Notes: generated from the sequence alone by a model not told the origin. DNA of 64,000 bases from Porogramme epimiltina (GCA_900155495.1 FTLJ01000759.1:1-64000), one strand, 5' to 3'. Shown: positions 33,676-47,152, counted from the first letter of the stretch. Program-made: numbers and translations.

Positions 33676-36600
33676 ATGGTCCAATGGTACAGCCTCACCC
33701 GACGCTTCAGCGTGCTTCGAAATTCGACCGGCGAGCCCCTCGGGCTCGACGAACTGAAGAGCAAGTTTGCAGAGCAGCGCGCGCGAGGCTCGCAGAACCA
33801 GGTCACCGAGGAAGAAGAGGACATGATACTCGAGGCGCTGGGCCGGTTACACACGAGGAGTCGGTCCCGAAGTAAGCAGAAACCCTACGACGACGCGGAT
33901 CCGCGCGGCGGCGGCGGCAGCACCGCGGACGAGGAGGATAACGACGGGGACGCCTCCGTCGCGGGCGGCGGCGCCCTCTCGGACGGCGGGGTGCGGCAGT
34001 CGGTGCGTTCCTCCGCCAACTCGGTGACGGGCCCGTCGCTGCACGGCGCGCCGTCGATCGCGTCCATGTCCTCCGCGAAGGGCTCGACGTCGAGCCGGCG
34101 GATGAGCAACAACCTGTTCGGCTCGGGCAAGTTCCGCGACCAGGCGTACTTCCTGCGCACCGCCGGCGGCGCGTCGCCGCGGCGGGGCGGGCGGGCGCCG
34201 GGCGCGATCGCGCAGGCGGACTCTGCGGCGAGTGTGAGCTCCGCGGCGAGCGTGCGCGGCGAGGGCGGCGGAGGCCTCGCGGCGGCGGCGTCGCTGTACG
34301 CGGACAGCCTGCGGCCCACCACGCCCGAGGGGAGCACGTACACGTTCTCAGGATCTGCGCCGTCTAGCCCTGGGAACGCGAGCACGTTGTCCAAGGACCG
34401 GAGCGAGTACTCGAGCACGCTCAGCAAGAGGCTCTCCAAGGCGTTGTCTCCGGATGGGCTGAGGCGGGCGTCGCTTGCGCTGGACCAGGCGATACGGGAA
34501 TTAGAGGAGGAGGGGGACGACGAAATCTTGGTGGAGCGATCGCCCATCACCCACGTTCCGCCGAGCTTGATAAACGGTGGCCTAACTCCTCTGAACGCTG
34601 CGGTGAGTGCTCCTCGAGATGACCACATGTGTGCCCCCGGCGTGAACGCGTTCCCTTCACAGGTCGAGTCAGACTCGTCGCCCATGCCTTCCCCCAGTGA
34701 AGCTGAGACAGGGCGAGCGTTGTCGTCCGACGACCCAGTGGCCGCCGATGATGGAAGAGGCTCCCCGTACCCCGCGTCCCGCACAACGTCTCCCACTCCC
34801 CGACTCCCGGGGTATACCCCTGGTATGCTACGCCCCATGACCCCTAGAGAGACCACCTTCGACCAGGAAGATCTCACCCCGTCCGCTACGCCCCGCGCAA
34901 CCTCGCCACGTCTTCCCGGTCTCAATACCCAAGGCTCTCCGTTGATATCCCAAAGCTTTGCCTCAAACATATACCGAAGCAACTCCAGTGCGTCGTCCTC
35001 GTATCAGAATAGCCGCCCCATATCGCCTGCGACCAGTTCGACCCCCCCTCTTTTCTTCAATCGTCCTATGAATGGCCGCTATACGCCCGAAGAGCGCCAG
35101 AGGAGCAGCACCAGCAGCAGCAAGCAATCGCCGTCCCCCACCACGACGGAGTCGGGTGGGGAGTCCCCTGTTTACCGACGGAGACCAACCTCTCCGTTGT
35201 CTGGCCCTGCCTACCAACCGCTGGCGTCCCCTTCCCCGTCTTCTCGCCCCACGACCCCGTCCAACGTCACCTGGAACGTTCCCTCGAGCCCCAATGGAAC
35301 CCCCCAGAAGTCCCACGCCCGCAATGGCAGTGCCCACAGTCGTAATAACAGCACGACGAGTATCAACGACCAACTCGCGGACCTCGAACGGTCCAAATCG
35401 CAAACGACGACTCGGTCCCTCCGATCGCCTGCGCTCCCAGATTCGCCGTGGGTGGACAGCGGCCACTCGAGCATTAGCTACGTCGTCGGGACACTGGACT
35501 ACCGCCCGTCCTCAGCCATGTCCGGCATGGAGCTCGGCTCGCCCCTCCAAAGTGCGAACATGGCCCTCCGCGCCGCGACCCCCACGTACAACGGCGCGCG
35601 CTCCCCGACCGCGGGGGCGTTCGCGGACGCGAACGGCAGCCCCGGCGGCATCTTCGACGAGGGCCGCAGCCCGAGCCGGCGGTCGTCGAAGCAAACGCAA
35701 CACGCCAGCACCGCGACGTTCTCGCTCGGCATGCCGAACGCGCTCCTGCTCTCCCCGCTCGCGAACTCCTCCCGCTCGTCGCTCGAGTCGGCCGGCTCGA
35801 GCTACCACACGTGGGACGAGGACCACCGCACGGACCGCCTCCACGGGCTCTTCACGTCCCTCGACCCGGATGCCGCGCCGTGGCACGACATTGGCTTTGG
35901 GGGCAGCGGGGCAGAGGTAGAGGGCGAGGGCGCGGTCTCGACTGCGGGCACGTCGCCGTACGATGCCACCGAGGTCGAGGACGCGGTCCAACGCGAGACG
36001 GGCTTGTCGAAGAACGACTTCACGCAGATCCAGGACAAGCTCGTCGGCGCTGCGCTTACGAAGGCGGCTACGCCCGAGAATCGGCGTGCGGGCTCGATAC
36101 GGAGGAGGCGACCGTCGACGTCGCAGTCCAATTACTCGTTCAACGGCGAGAGGGTGCGTTTTGTGTCGCTCTATGTCTGCAACGGCGACTTATGCATTGT
36201 TTCCCCGCAGCAGGCGGTCGCGTCGACACCTCAGCCCCAGCCTCAGCCACAGAGTCAGCCCCCGAGGTCACAATCGCCAGCCACGGTAGCCGTATCGCCG
36301 CGGCTCGCGACGAGCGAGCAAATGGCGAAGGCAAACGCACTCCTCAACGCGGTCGTGGATAGCATCGAATCTCCCAAGAGGCCCCCGCCATCGTCCCTGC
36401 CGGTGGAAGAGTCGTCCCTTGCCGTGCCTACCTCCTCGGACATCGAGCAGTCTAGCCCCATGCGGCGAAACAGAGCGCTCGCAGAGGCGCTGTTCGGCGC
36501 GGAGGAGCTGCACACGGCTGCGTCCCTGGCGCCACAGATCTCCATCATGCCCGACATGGGCTCGTTGTCATCGCCTGAAGACGAAGACGAGCCCCTCCAG

Positions 36601-39103
36601 GCCGTGCTTGCGCCCATCAAGCCGCTGCAGACGCCGAAACGCTCAGACTCGCTCCGCCATGCGACGTCGCCCACCGCTCCCACGTCTCCGCCCGCGAACA
36701 CGATGCCGACGAGCCCGGGCGGTCTGCTCTCACCCCTCTCTCCAACCGCAGGCATGAGCTCCGCGCAGTTAGCGTTTGAGGTACAGCGGCGGGCGGAGGC
36801 AGCGACGGCAGCACTGCGCAAGTCCCCGTCGATCCCAAAGATGAATGAGGGCGGTGGGACTGTGACGCGGAAACGTATCAGCCCGAACAAGATCTCGGCG
36901 CCCACGCTGGTGTCCGCTTCAACGAGCGTAGACGCGATCCCGCTCATCTCCCCGACCGCAACGCCCACGCCCGCGTCTGGGCAGCAGTCGAGCAAGATCG
37001 GTTCGCGCTTCAAGAAGCTACGCGGGACGATCCGCGCCAAACATGCCCCCATGGGGGACGAGATCACGCCGTACCCGCTCGAGCTGCGCCGCCCGGGGAC
37101 CGCAGACAGCCAGTCGCCCATGCTCAGCACGTCGAACCTCGCGCTCAAGAGCGAGCCCCTCGCGATCCCAAGCTCCGCGAGCGCCGCGGAGCCGCGCTTC
37201 AAGGCGCCTGCGCCGCTGCCGAGCCCCCCTGCGTCCGCGACCCCGGGTCTGAAAGGCTTCATGGCACGTTTCCGCAAGCAGCGGGCAACCGCTGTCCCGG
37301 AACATCTTACACCGCCCGCACTCGTCGTACCACCTCCCGCACACCCCGAGGTTCACGCCCTCCCAACGTCTGCGACGTCTACGAAATCCGCGGGGCTGCC
37401 GTTCGGAAGCGGTTCGCCCGACCAACTGTATCCCGCGATGCCACAGTCGGCGCCCGCGCTTCAGACCATGTTCAGGAGCGTCAGCCCGCTCGACCAATCC
37501 CGTTCGCCGCCCTCACAGTCGCCGACTCCAAGGCCAGGCTCACAGCCCCTAACGTCCATGATGGCACCGCGGTTGCCAGTACCGCAAGCACACTCCGACG
37601 AAGACGCGCTCAAGCAGCTGTTCGACGCCGCGAACAACCTAGGGCTCGACCAGGCTGCGCTCAATGACCTCATCGCGCGCTCGCCATCGACATCGTCGCG
37701 CTCAACCGCGTGGACCAGGTTGACGCGCGCGACATCGCCGAACGACAGCAGGAAGAGTGGCCAATTGCCTATCATCCACGGCCGGATGACGCCCGAGAGC
37801 GTGCGCTCGCCACCCATGTCAGAGGGCCGGCCGAGTCTCGACGGTTTCTCGCCTCGCCCGTCCGCGGAGATCAAGTCGTCGCGCCGGAAGAGCCAGGATC
37901 CTCCACCGCGAGCCCGCCAGCAGCAGCAGCAATATCAGGATGCAGCAGGACAGCAGGAGCCGAGACCGAACACGATCGTCCGGCGCACTATCATCGTGCC
38001 CTCGGACGCGCGGATATCGACGATGGACCTCAACGCGCTGATGCGCAAGCACTCGACATCCCGCCGACGCGCGTCCGTCAGCTCTGGACGCTCCATCCAC
38101 GATCGTGTGCCCACACCGCCGCCCCCGCACCGCGGTGGCGTACGCCGGTTCTCGACGGACGCGGCGTCACCGCCCATGCCTCTCCTGCCGCCGTCACTCT
38201 CGGTGCAAACTGAGGGCATGCTCAGTGTTCCCAGTCCGTTGGAGAAATCGACCAGCTCCGCGTACGATTCTCTGTAAGCAGCAATCGCATTTCCTCCCCG
38301 TCAGCGCTCAAGGCGGCGCGCTGACCGTCTATATGTTTAACTTCGCAGGTATGAGATGTACGCCGGGGACAATAAAGGTCAGCTGCTTGAGCCCTCGCCT
38401 AGCAGCGCGGGAGCTCCAGTCCACGAGGCGATCCCAGAGTCCGGGCCGGCGCTAGAGGTGATAGAAATGGCAAACGGAGAGACGATCTGGTGCGCCCTGG
38501 GAAACGTCTTTTTCCGGGGGCAATCTTTTGCTAACACGTGTTCGCAGGTCGATCGTCAACGGGCTGCGTGACGATGACGGCGAGTCCTTCTACGGCGACC
38601 GCGCGAGTTTCTACTCCGAGTACTCGGTCAAGGACAACGATAACGTCAAACTCTTTTTCAAAGAGCACGAGCGCAAGTCGTCCAAGGGTAGCGTCAACTC
38701 CTTCCTCTCTAGGAAGAAGTCCCAGTCGCACCACCCCCCGCCCTCTCAGCAGCAACAGCAGCAGCAACCACAGCAGCAGCAGCCGCAACAAACGTCGTCA
38801 AAAGGTACCGCTAGACCGGAGACAAAGGTACATCCACCCAATCTCCATCCATGTGTCGTCGCTTACACCACAACGCGGCCATTGCAGGTCTTCTTTAGCT
38901 CCTCCGCGCAGATAGGCCGCTTGATCGAGAATCTTTCGCGTGGTATGGACGCCGGATCCTTTAACATTACGCCCGGGCGCGGGGCACCAGCCCCTGCCCG
39001 CCACGGCCACTCAGTGACATCCTCACTCGGCTCGGAGACCGATATGCGATGGACAATGGAAGAGCGACTGGAACACATGCTGGGCTCTATGGGCGCCAGC
39101 TGA
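33676..39103 (+). CDS. Large disordered Ser/Pro-rich protein, unknown function
   Basis: Exons 33676-34602, 34663-36153, 36211-38273, 38349-38489, 38548-38827 and 38888-39103 give 1705 aa. The N-terminus MVQWYSLTRRFSVL and EEEEDMILEALGRLHTRSRS look folded and conserved. The middle ~1350 residues are Ser/Pro/Thr-rich with many TP/SP sites. The C-terminus has ordered islands: NGETIWSIVNGLRDDDGESF, VKLFFKEHERK, a Gln-rich run, VFFSSSAQIGRLIENLSRGM and MRWTMEERLEHMLGSMG. I recall similar C-termini in other Agaricomycetes but no assigned role. The first two introns are multiples of three and stop-free, so they can be read through. Confidence 0.8.
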
Positions 39104-39557
39104 GCGCTCGGTGTCGTACGCTAAACGCCTGCCTGCTCGCCCGTCCGCCCGTCGATCGCAACCCTATCCTTCCCCTCCGTCTCACCCGCGTACAGATCGC
39201 TCCGCCTGACCCTCCTTACCTTCCTACTTCGGCCGTTTGCTTTGCTTTCCATATCTGTACCCTCCCCGCCCTTTGCTGTGATTTATGCCTTCCATTCAGT
39301 GTAATCTCGGGACTCGTGTTTATTGTGCGTTTCTCCGTGCTCCATAGTAATTACCCCTCGCTCTCGTTTACATCCCCGCTGCTACGTACATGTTACTCTC
39401 CAACGCCACCCTCTGGGCCCTCCTCGCCGCAATACTCACGCTGTGTTATACAATATATTTAGTCATACGGTGCACCTCCTCAATACCGATCGCGCGCACA
39501 GGTCAAAGGGAATCATCTCCGCCGCCCTCAGTCGCCCTCTCTCCCGGTGTCACAGCG
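39104..39557. other. Convergent 3' regions
   Basis: AT- and pyrimidine-rich sequence between two stop codons; no gene recognised. Confidence 0.4.
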
Positions 39558-40413
39558 TCACATTCCCCGCCAATCGATCCACCTGTTGAGACAGAGCGCG
39601 AGGAGCGCGTCGCGGAGCAGTGACTCCTCATGGAACGTGTATTGCAGGTAGGCGTACGCGCGCCCGATTTGCGGGATATCCTTCGGCGTCGGGTCGTACG
39701 TCGCGATCCGGGCCTCCCCCTGGGGCGTGATTGAGATGAGCTGCGGGGCGATCGTCAGCCGGTGCGGGGGGCGCCCAGCGAGCGCTGTAAGGGCTTGGGC
39801 GCGGTGCGCACCTCGTATGGGTACGGCTGCGCGGAGCCGAGCCTGCGCCACTCGAACACCTCTCGTTCATTCCCGGTGCTTTTGAATCGTCTGGCTCTGA
39901 GGGGCCGAGTGAGCGATGCGTACTAGGAGTGGGGAGAGGGGAAGGGGCCACTCACTTATCCGACGAGCCGCGCGCGACGAACTCGCCCATATGCGTGCGC
40001 TTCGTGCCCTGCACGACGGCGCCGAGGTGGGTCCCGACGTCCCAGTCGAGGTACGCGATGTCGACCTTCTCGTTGTACTTGACCTGCGTGGTGTGGCGCG
40101 CGGGCGCGAGCGTGAGTCCGCAGGGACGGTGACGTATGACCCCCGGCCGCGCCGGCGGCTAGGGCCGGGGCGGTCGAAGAAGGAAGGGCGCACGCACCGT
40201 GGTCCGGGTGCCTTGGGGGAGGTCGACGGTGTCGAACTTGTACACGACCGGCACGTTGTTCTGGAACCCAATCGCCACGCACCGGTGGCGCGGGTCGCCT
40301 TGGCCAGTGAAGTATATCTCGTTGATAGGCGTCTGGGCCGACGCGGCGTGGTGCGAGTGCGAGAGGGCGTGCGGGTGCGAGTGCTGGTGGTGCGAGTGGG
40401 CGTGCGAGTGCAT
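39558..40413 (-). CDS. DUF6593-like protein with His-rich N-terminus
   Basis: Minus-strand exons 40198-40413, 39956-40083, 39812-39896 and 39558-39740 give 203 aa. The core alternates beta-strand-like pieces: PINEIYFTGQGD, NVPVVYKFDTVDL, KVDIAYLDWDVGTHLGAVV, then RRFKSTGNEREVFEWRRLG, which is the look of the basidiomycete DUF6593 family (unknown function). The first ~27 residues alternate His with Ser, Ala and Pro (MHSHAHSHHQHSHPHALSHS), which could bind metal. I chose the ATG at 40413 because a TATA box lies at 40537-40543; the in-frame ATG at 40593 would be upstream of that box. The family call is tentative, the gene structure is solid. Confidence 0.65.
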
Positions 40414-40536
40414 CTTGACGTTCGAAACGGGTGCTTGGGTAGGTGTGGAGCGGGTGGGGGTTGCGATGGGGGGCGGTCGGTTGGACGCGGTGGCTCGACG
40501 GCGGCTTGATGACTCTGGCCAGTGGCCCGGGTTCGG

Positions 40537-40543
40537 TTTTATA
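40537..40543 (-). promoter_or_regulatory. Probable TATA box
   Basis: TATAAAA on the minus strand, about 125 bases before the ATG at 40413. Confidence 0.5.
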
Positions 40544-43500
40544 CTCGCGTCCATACAGTCCCGGGATGCGTCACGTACAGGACAGCCCGTCACCCTCCCT
40601 CCGCCGCTCCGAGTTCATGAACGGCCTGCTGGTGGCCATCAACGCGCGACCCCGCGATACGGCTCCTGCACCGCTCGCCCGCAGGCCGACCGGGTGCAGC
40701 CTCTCCAGACGTGGAGTGAGGGGAAGGGGCCGTCGGCCGTTCATACGGGCTATCGCCCTGCGCGCGCTGGCCGGCGTCGGCGCGGCGATCATCGGAACGT
40801 CGTAAGGAAAGAGAGACCCTCGGGGCGTGCTGGATGGATGGTAGTGCGGGATCACTAAAAGTCTAACAATGCAAGCCTCCGGCTCGGCCCCCCATCCATC
40901 CCAGTTGCGCCTCTCGCTTTCCTTCCCCGGGGAGACCCTGGCCTCGGCAGGGGATATGAGAATATCGCCGCATGCAGTTGACGTACCCTAGGCCTCACGC
41001 TGGGGGGTCCCGATGCTGCGGTGTAGGGCGCGCTCGAGGTGTACGATCGCGGCGTAGGCACATTCTCCCGCGTAGGTTCCCCCGGAACCATCTTGGAACG
41101 CACCGGAGTGCTTGTCTGATGAGACGGCGGACGGGGATGAGTCGAGATGCCTGGCTGATCGTGCGGCCCTCCGGGTTCCTTCCCTGCCACTCGACGAGAT
41201 CGGAGACGTCCCTCCCAGGATCTTGCGCACCGCCGCCCGCGCAAGAGCGTAATGCGCAGCGGCGTGTGTCGTGTACGCCGTATGTATACATCCGGAGGGC
41301 GCGTGGCACGCGGCGAGGGGTAGCTGAGCCAACCTGGGCGTATGGCGAACGTCACGGCTGGGCGGCCCCGAGGTCTGGTGAGCGCGAATGCACGGATATG
41401 ACGAGGTAAGTTCCCGGGAGGGGCCATGGGCCGATATAGGCGCACCTCATGGCTTAATGTTCAGCGCCCAGGCGAAGATATGGCGGGGGGCGCCAATGCT
41501 CGCGCGTCTGTATAATAGGTCCGCCCCTCAGGGTGTCTTCGAAGGACAGCGTTCGTACCTGCCAGCATTCCAGAGAGATCCGGTCCCCAGTGGACGGTTC
41601 TCACTCATGACAACTCCCGGGAGCTTCTAAATCCGAACTATGCACGTTTGGATAGGCCCGTAGCGCGTGTCTGGGGTCATCATCGGGGAGGAAGTTCAAG
41701 GTGTGGAGACGGAACGAGGCCTTCGGCATACGCAGAGCCTGCGTAGATGTTCATCTGCTGGGACACTGGCTTGACATCGAAATTGCTGGACGGAGGCCGC
41801 ACGGAGCAGGGCCAGAAGGAGCGTGTTTGCGCCACCTACAGTATGTTCCGCGTAGATGATTGTGTTCGATCGTCCTACTGTGCCCGGCGTCCGATCATGC
41901 TGTGGCCCCAACTTTGAACGCACAAGTAGCGATGAGGTTCCAAGGGCCTCCAGAGGACGGGCCGTCCGCTATCGACAAGATGGGAGTATGTCCCCGGCGA
42001 TGCGGGATGTCCTCCGAAAACAGCCTGGTCAGCAGATACGGTCGCATGAGGGGTGATCGTTGAGCCCGAGTCTAGAGACGTAGGCCGTGAGTTCCGCGGT
42101 GGCGAGGTTGGCAGACCGCAAGGCGGGGAGGGGGATCGAGGAGTCCCCCGAAGTGTTTTTTCCGCAGGCACCACAGAATGGCCATGAGGTTCTCATTCGC
42201 ACGGGTCGCACGAAGAAGCATGAACCCAATTGTCCCGCTGGAACCGGCATCTCAGGGCTACCGCCCACGAGCTGTGAATACGCGGGAGAAGTGTGAGTTT
42301 ACTAGGTCCCGGAAGTGAACGGTCATCTTACCGCCCTGCGTTCTCGAAGACAACATAATTAACATCCGGATGAGCTCATACTGCCTACAATCCAGACTTG
42401 GAGATGTCTCTAAACGGATGCCCCTCATATCCTCGTATCCAGGGAACAATGCCCGGGAGCGCCGAGAATTGGATGGCGCTACGATTAAGAAATCTTATTG
42501 TGGCGTGGAGAACATGAGTGGAGAAAAGCCGACAAACGGCTGGGCGCCCCCCAAGGGTGGAATGTGAGGTGCCGACTCGCCAGCTGAGGAAGCTGCGTGC
42601 ACCAACATATTGGGTTAGTGGGATTGGCAAAACCCAGGCCGAAGAAGCGTGCATTTACATCATACCAGTGTGTAAATGTATTTGTACTGTATTGCATATG
42701 ACCTATCGGCGCGCGTCTGCGAATTCTCGGTAAGTGCGCTGCCTCGTTGAGGCTGGCGTTCTGATATCCGCGTTCTCGCCTTCTCCTTCGTGGCGCAGGA
42801 ATTCGCGACGGAATGTCGTGGCAGGCAACCCTGGCTACCAGGCAGCAGACACGTTGATCTGCGTCGTGACGATTGCGTGCGCCAGCTCGCAGGAAATTGA
42901 GCGGGTGAGAATTCCGGGGTCGGCACGAGCACCCGTGGAGAAATATGCATGCTACCAAACGCCGACGAACGAAGATCGGCATGCGACATCGGCTATCGGA
43001 CGAGTCTGGGCTGATGCCATTAGAGTCCAGCACTGCGGCGGGCCCCCGCGGCGGCCCGTGGCTGCGGATCTGTACAGGAATGCAGCGCGCACCAGCCTTC
43101 ATCGAATGTTCCGCACCAGGCAACGCTCGGAGGATGTCCATATAGCCAGCGGCGTGGGCGGGAGGCGGTCGAGGCGCGCCTCAGGGGGCCACGAGGCGAG
43201 TGCTGGTTCCTCGGCTTTTCTTGATTTGACTAAGAGTTTGACTATAGCTTGAGTCGAATTCGTAAACATTGTGTACAGGTGCTGGCACCGACTGCGTGTA
43301 TGCCCTCCAGCGGAACTCGAACTTGGAGAGGTATGATCGACAACGGCGATGACGCGGAGTGGAACAAGTGGGGAAGGTTAATAGACCCCAACGGGAGCCC
43401 AAGGTCGGACCCAGTTCATCATGGGGGGCCGTATCGTGGGCGAGGGGAGCGTGGAGGGCACGGGGGTAAGAGCAGAAAGAGGGAGAGAGGAGGTGAGCAA

Positions 43501-45061
43501 CCGTCCGGACACCGTCTCCACCGCCTGGACGCGCCGTGTCACAGGCGTGACCGACGCGTTTTGACGGATTGACGTGGCGCCATCATAGCGCTCGTCTCCG
43601 TCGTCCAAAATGTAGGTCCCTGTCTCTTTTCGGGCGCGAGGTACGTTGGGATCCGCGCCTTGCACCATAACCACATCGACGCTGCAGCCTAATACTTGAG
43701 ACTCCGGAACTCTGATCTTAATGTATTCCGGCGGAAGCACGGCTACTGTGCAGCACTTGCTGCTCACGAGAGCTTCGAGGGAGCCGCGGTGGAGTCCAGG
43801 CTGCAGCCGACGTACAGCACACACCGTTCATGCCCGGGACACAGGTATAACACCGGGAGCAGCCCGTGTGTACCCATCCTGGAAGACTGACGTCCTCCGG
43901 AATAGACGGCAAAGTGCTACTTCAAAGTGTCCATGTTGCCAGCCGGTGCACAGGCAGCGGTGAGTACCGCAAAAGTGTTCATGTTGAGGCAACTTGTAAG
44001 CAATGCTACGTACGCAGGCTCCGCAATGAGGACACGTGCAAACTCTCTTAGCCGTATTCTGCCGACATCAAGGTCCCTTTCCTCTTCGGTCTGAGGCGGG
44101 ATGATGCGGGTGCCTGTGCGTAGACTGTCGGGGCTCTTCCTTTGCATCCAGCACTCAGGCAGGCCTCAACCGGTCTCCTCTTCCGCGACGAAGGTTTGGC
44201 GCAAGAAAATACTTTTATGCCATCTTAGAGGGTCTCCATCTAACAAAGCATAGCACACCGCCCATCTCCCATAGCGTGAAAAATCCATCCATGCAACGAG
44301 GCACAGGCGAACACGCGAGCATCCCTCGACTTCCTCAGCGCGGCCCTGTAGGCCGTGCTCGCTAACCGACGTTGTCCGGGAGCGACGCAGACATATCCGG
44401 AAAACCAGTCTTGGCACTCACCACCGTCGTCGGGACCTGCAGCTTCATGGCGGGCCACCAGCACGACCCCTGGAAGCGACTCGACAAGACGTACTAGCCC
44501 GGAGCCGACGATAGTAAACGATAGATTGGGCTTGCAGAGACAAGCTATCATAAGGCGTTGAGAGTGGGGGTAAGTCGTTGATAATGTGTATTGATGAACA
44601 GCGCGTGTCTCCCTCTACTGATTCCGATCCCTCCGCTGACGCCGGAGAATTCATCTGTATGACCAACCTTTGATAGATTTGTGTTCGATTCACTATTGTA
44701 TTGTAATGTATGTCACCAGCGCGAATCGCCCCAGGTTATGTGAATGCTGCGTTCACAAGACGAATGGGCTGGGTAGGTGAAGACCGAACACAGCAGATGG
44801 GTGCATCCGATCAGGGGCAGCATCGGGGCGGGAGAGGGAGGAGGCGGTGCAGGACACATATCGGCTCGCCCATGTGGTAAGCGCCGGGCCCACGGGCACA
44901 GTCGCCGCCGCGGCGTCACCGCACTTCACCCAGTTGGAGCGGCTAGCCCTGGCGCTGTCCAGGCTCAGTCACAAACGCTGCGCCATCTTTCGTGTAAGCT
45001 TACCTTAGAGCTCGAATTCTAATGTCGCTTGCCGCCCGACCCCTTTCTCCCGCCCTCCACC
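40544..45061. other. Gene-poor 4.5-kb region, possibly with decayed coding remnants
   Basis: Open frames here (for example minus strand 43378-43824 and 42485-43141) are short, overlap in several frames and do not join through consistent splice sites. One minus-strand stretch around 43500-43680 (VLGCSVDVVMVQGAD onward) and a Cys-rich piece near 43850 (CSRCYTCVPGMNGVCC) look somewhat protein-like. I could not build a gene from them. No terminal repeats or transposase motifs were noticed. Confidence 0.4.
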
Positions 45062-47152
45062 ATGGCCATCCTCCCCATGAGCTTCGGCGACTCCAAAGGC
45101 TCCAACGCCCGTGAAAACGCCCTTAGCTATTTTCGCCTTCTCACTTCACGGCGCTATATCGTCCTCGCGATAGTCCTCGTCGCCGCAGGGACCCTGGTCC
45201 TGCGCATGTTCTATGACGTTGGCTTCTCCGATCGAGAGCTCCCTTCCCCAAGCCTCCCATTAGGGGACCAAGTTACCACAGAACCTAAGCCTCCCGCAGA
45301 CCTCCTAGCTGTGGAAGATCCCAGATGGCCCGGGCGCCGCCTCCCTCCCCTCTATCACCAATGGCACCAGCGAGATCTCTCGCTCCCTCAAAATCACTGG
45401 CATGCAGCCTCGCACGAGTCGGAACCTGGGTTCTTCTTCGTCCCAGGACATACGCGAGGTACGCCTCGCCGCTTCTTCCTCGCTTCGTTCCATCTCAAAT
45501 CTCTGCGACGCGCGTCGTTGCACATCTACGCAGGATCTGGCTGGGGAAACGCTTTCCAGGAGATCCTACTCAACGCCCACCTCGCCTACCGGCTCAATAG
45601 AGCGTGCGTCCCCTTCTCTGCTCCGCAATGCTGTGCTGGGACCCATACCATTCTCCCGCTCTCAGGGCCGTGTTCTACAACTATACTTGGAACGGCGACG
45701 GGTCGGAGTACACCGATTACAACGGGAAGCCTATTCCTTCACAGATCCCACTCTCGGCACTCATTCGAGGTGTGTGATTACTTTCTTGCTCTGTCCACCA
45801 CACACACGCCACCGGGATCGTCCTCGCGTTGCGACGTATCATCCTGTGGTAGGGCTCGCAAGACACCCTATCGAGCACATGGACTTCCTTTTCATACCGC
45901 TGAGAAGACGCCGTGCGATGAGATATCCGTAGCATACTGCCACTTCTTACGCCACGTGCTGACACGATTTGCAGGGCCCATCGTCGGAGATGTCTTCCCT
46001 GCAGGTCTCCATTCACCGCCTGCCGTCCCGGAAGCTTATTTCGAGACTATATGCGAGGGCCACAAGCTTTCGATCAACCGAAGCGAGGTGCACAGACATT
46101 TCAGATCATGGATGCTGCACGACGTCACGGACGGGTGGGTGGAATACATGGCCAACGTCGACACCCGATGCGTCGAGGTGGACAGGAACACGGGGCCCGT
46201 CTTCGACTGGGTGTAAGTGCTTCTTCCTTTCCCTCGTTAACGCCGCACGCAGCCCACTCACCGACGCCACCGCCCTACAGAATGTTCGGCGAGCGCAACG
46301 GGCTGCACGGCCTCTGGGCGCAGGACCTCGCTGCGTCCCCGATCCTGACCCACTTCGCCTGGTCCGCGCTCGTCGAGCTCGCGTTCGACACGAACCGCGA
46401 GACGATCGCGCCCACGACCGAGTACGAGCCGCCGCTGTCGACGGTGCCGTACACGTCCAACGCCGAGCGCTACTCGCCGCTCCCCGGCCTGCTCGTCCTC
46501 CACATTCGCCGCGGCGACTACGAGGCGCACTGCGCGCACCTCGCGCGCTGGTCGAGCACCTGGCTCGCGTTCAACGGCCTCCCGCAGCTCGAGCAGTTCA
46601 CCCCGCCTCCCGGCGGCCCCGACGAGGGCACCGCGACGGACGAGGGCATGGCGCTCTACCTCGAGCGCTGCTACCCCTCCATCGCGCGCATCGTCGAGCA
46701 CGCCGAGGCCGCGCGCGCGACCGAGGCGGCGGCGGGGCACGCGCCGCTCGACCGCGTGTACATCATGACGAACGGCGCGTCCGAGTGGGTCGCGCACCTC
46801 AAGGCCGCGCTCGCCGCGACGGGCCACTTTGCGCACGTCGCGAGCAGCCGCGACCTCGTGCTCAGCTGGGAGCAGAAGTACGTCGCGCAGGCGGTCGACA
46901 TGCTCGTCGGCCAGCGCGCGCAGGTCTTCATCGGCAACGGGGTGCGTGTCTCTCCTTTGTCCCCCCACCCCTTCTCCTTCTCCTTCGCTTCCATCCCGCG
47001 TGGTGCGTCCGATCGATAATGATGCTGACCCGTGTTCCCTTCCGCGCACCCCATCCTCGCTGCGTGCTTCGCAGTGGTCGAGTCTCACCGGGGGGATCGT
47101 CATCATGCGCATGGCGAACCGCTTCCGCCCGGAGACGACGCGCTTCTTCTGA
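45062..47152 (+). CDS. O-fucosyltransferase-like type II membrane glycosyltransferase
   Basis: Exons 45062-45458, 45534-45603, 45666-45769, 45975-46212, 46281-46941 and 47075-47152 give 515 aa. Residues ~31-50 (RYIVLAIVLVAAGTLVLRMF) form a signal anchor after a short cytosolic tail, as in Golgi glycosyltransferases. GSGWGNAFQE (about residues 133-142) is the donor-loop motif and LHIRRGDY (about 343-350) the arginine-containing motif shared with alpha-1,6 and O-fucosyltransferases. The C-terminus VDMLVGQRAQVFIGNG joined to WSSLTGGIVIMRM matches the family's end. This is a family expanded in Agaricomycetes; donor and acceptor are not established. The third intron is 205 nt, three times the local norm. 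Confidence 0.8.

Noticed and set aside
40414..40593. Upstream start at 40593 for the DUF6593-like protein
   Set aside because: The TATA box lies inside this stretch, so transcription most likely begins downstream of that ATG.
42485..43252. Overlapping open frames of 218 and 172 codons on opposite strands
   Set aside because: Neither has a recognisable motif or supporting exon neighbours; listed only as part of the gene-poor region.
44683..44691. tRNA B-box-like GTTCGATTC
   Set aside because: The flanking bases do not form a full T stem and no A box or acceptor stem is found at the right distance.
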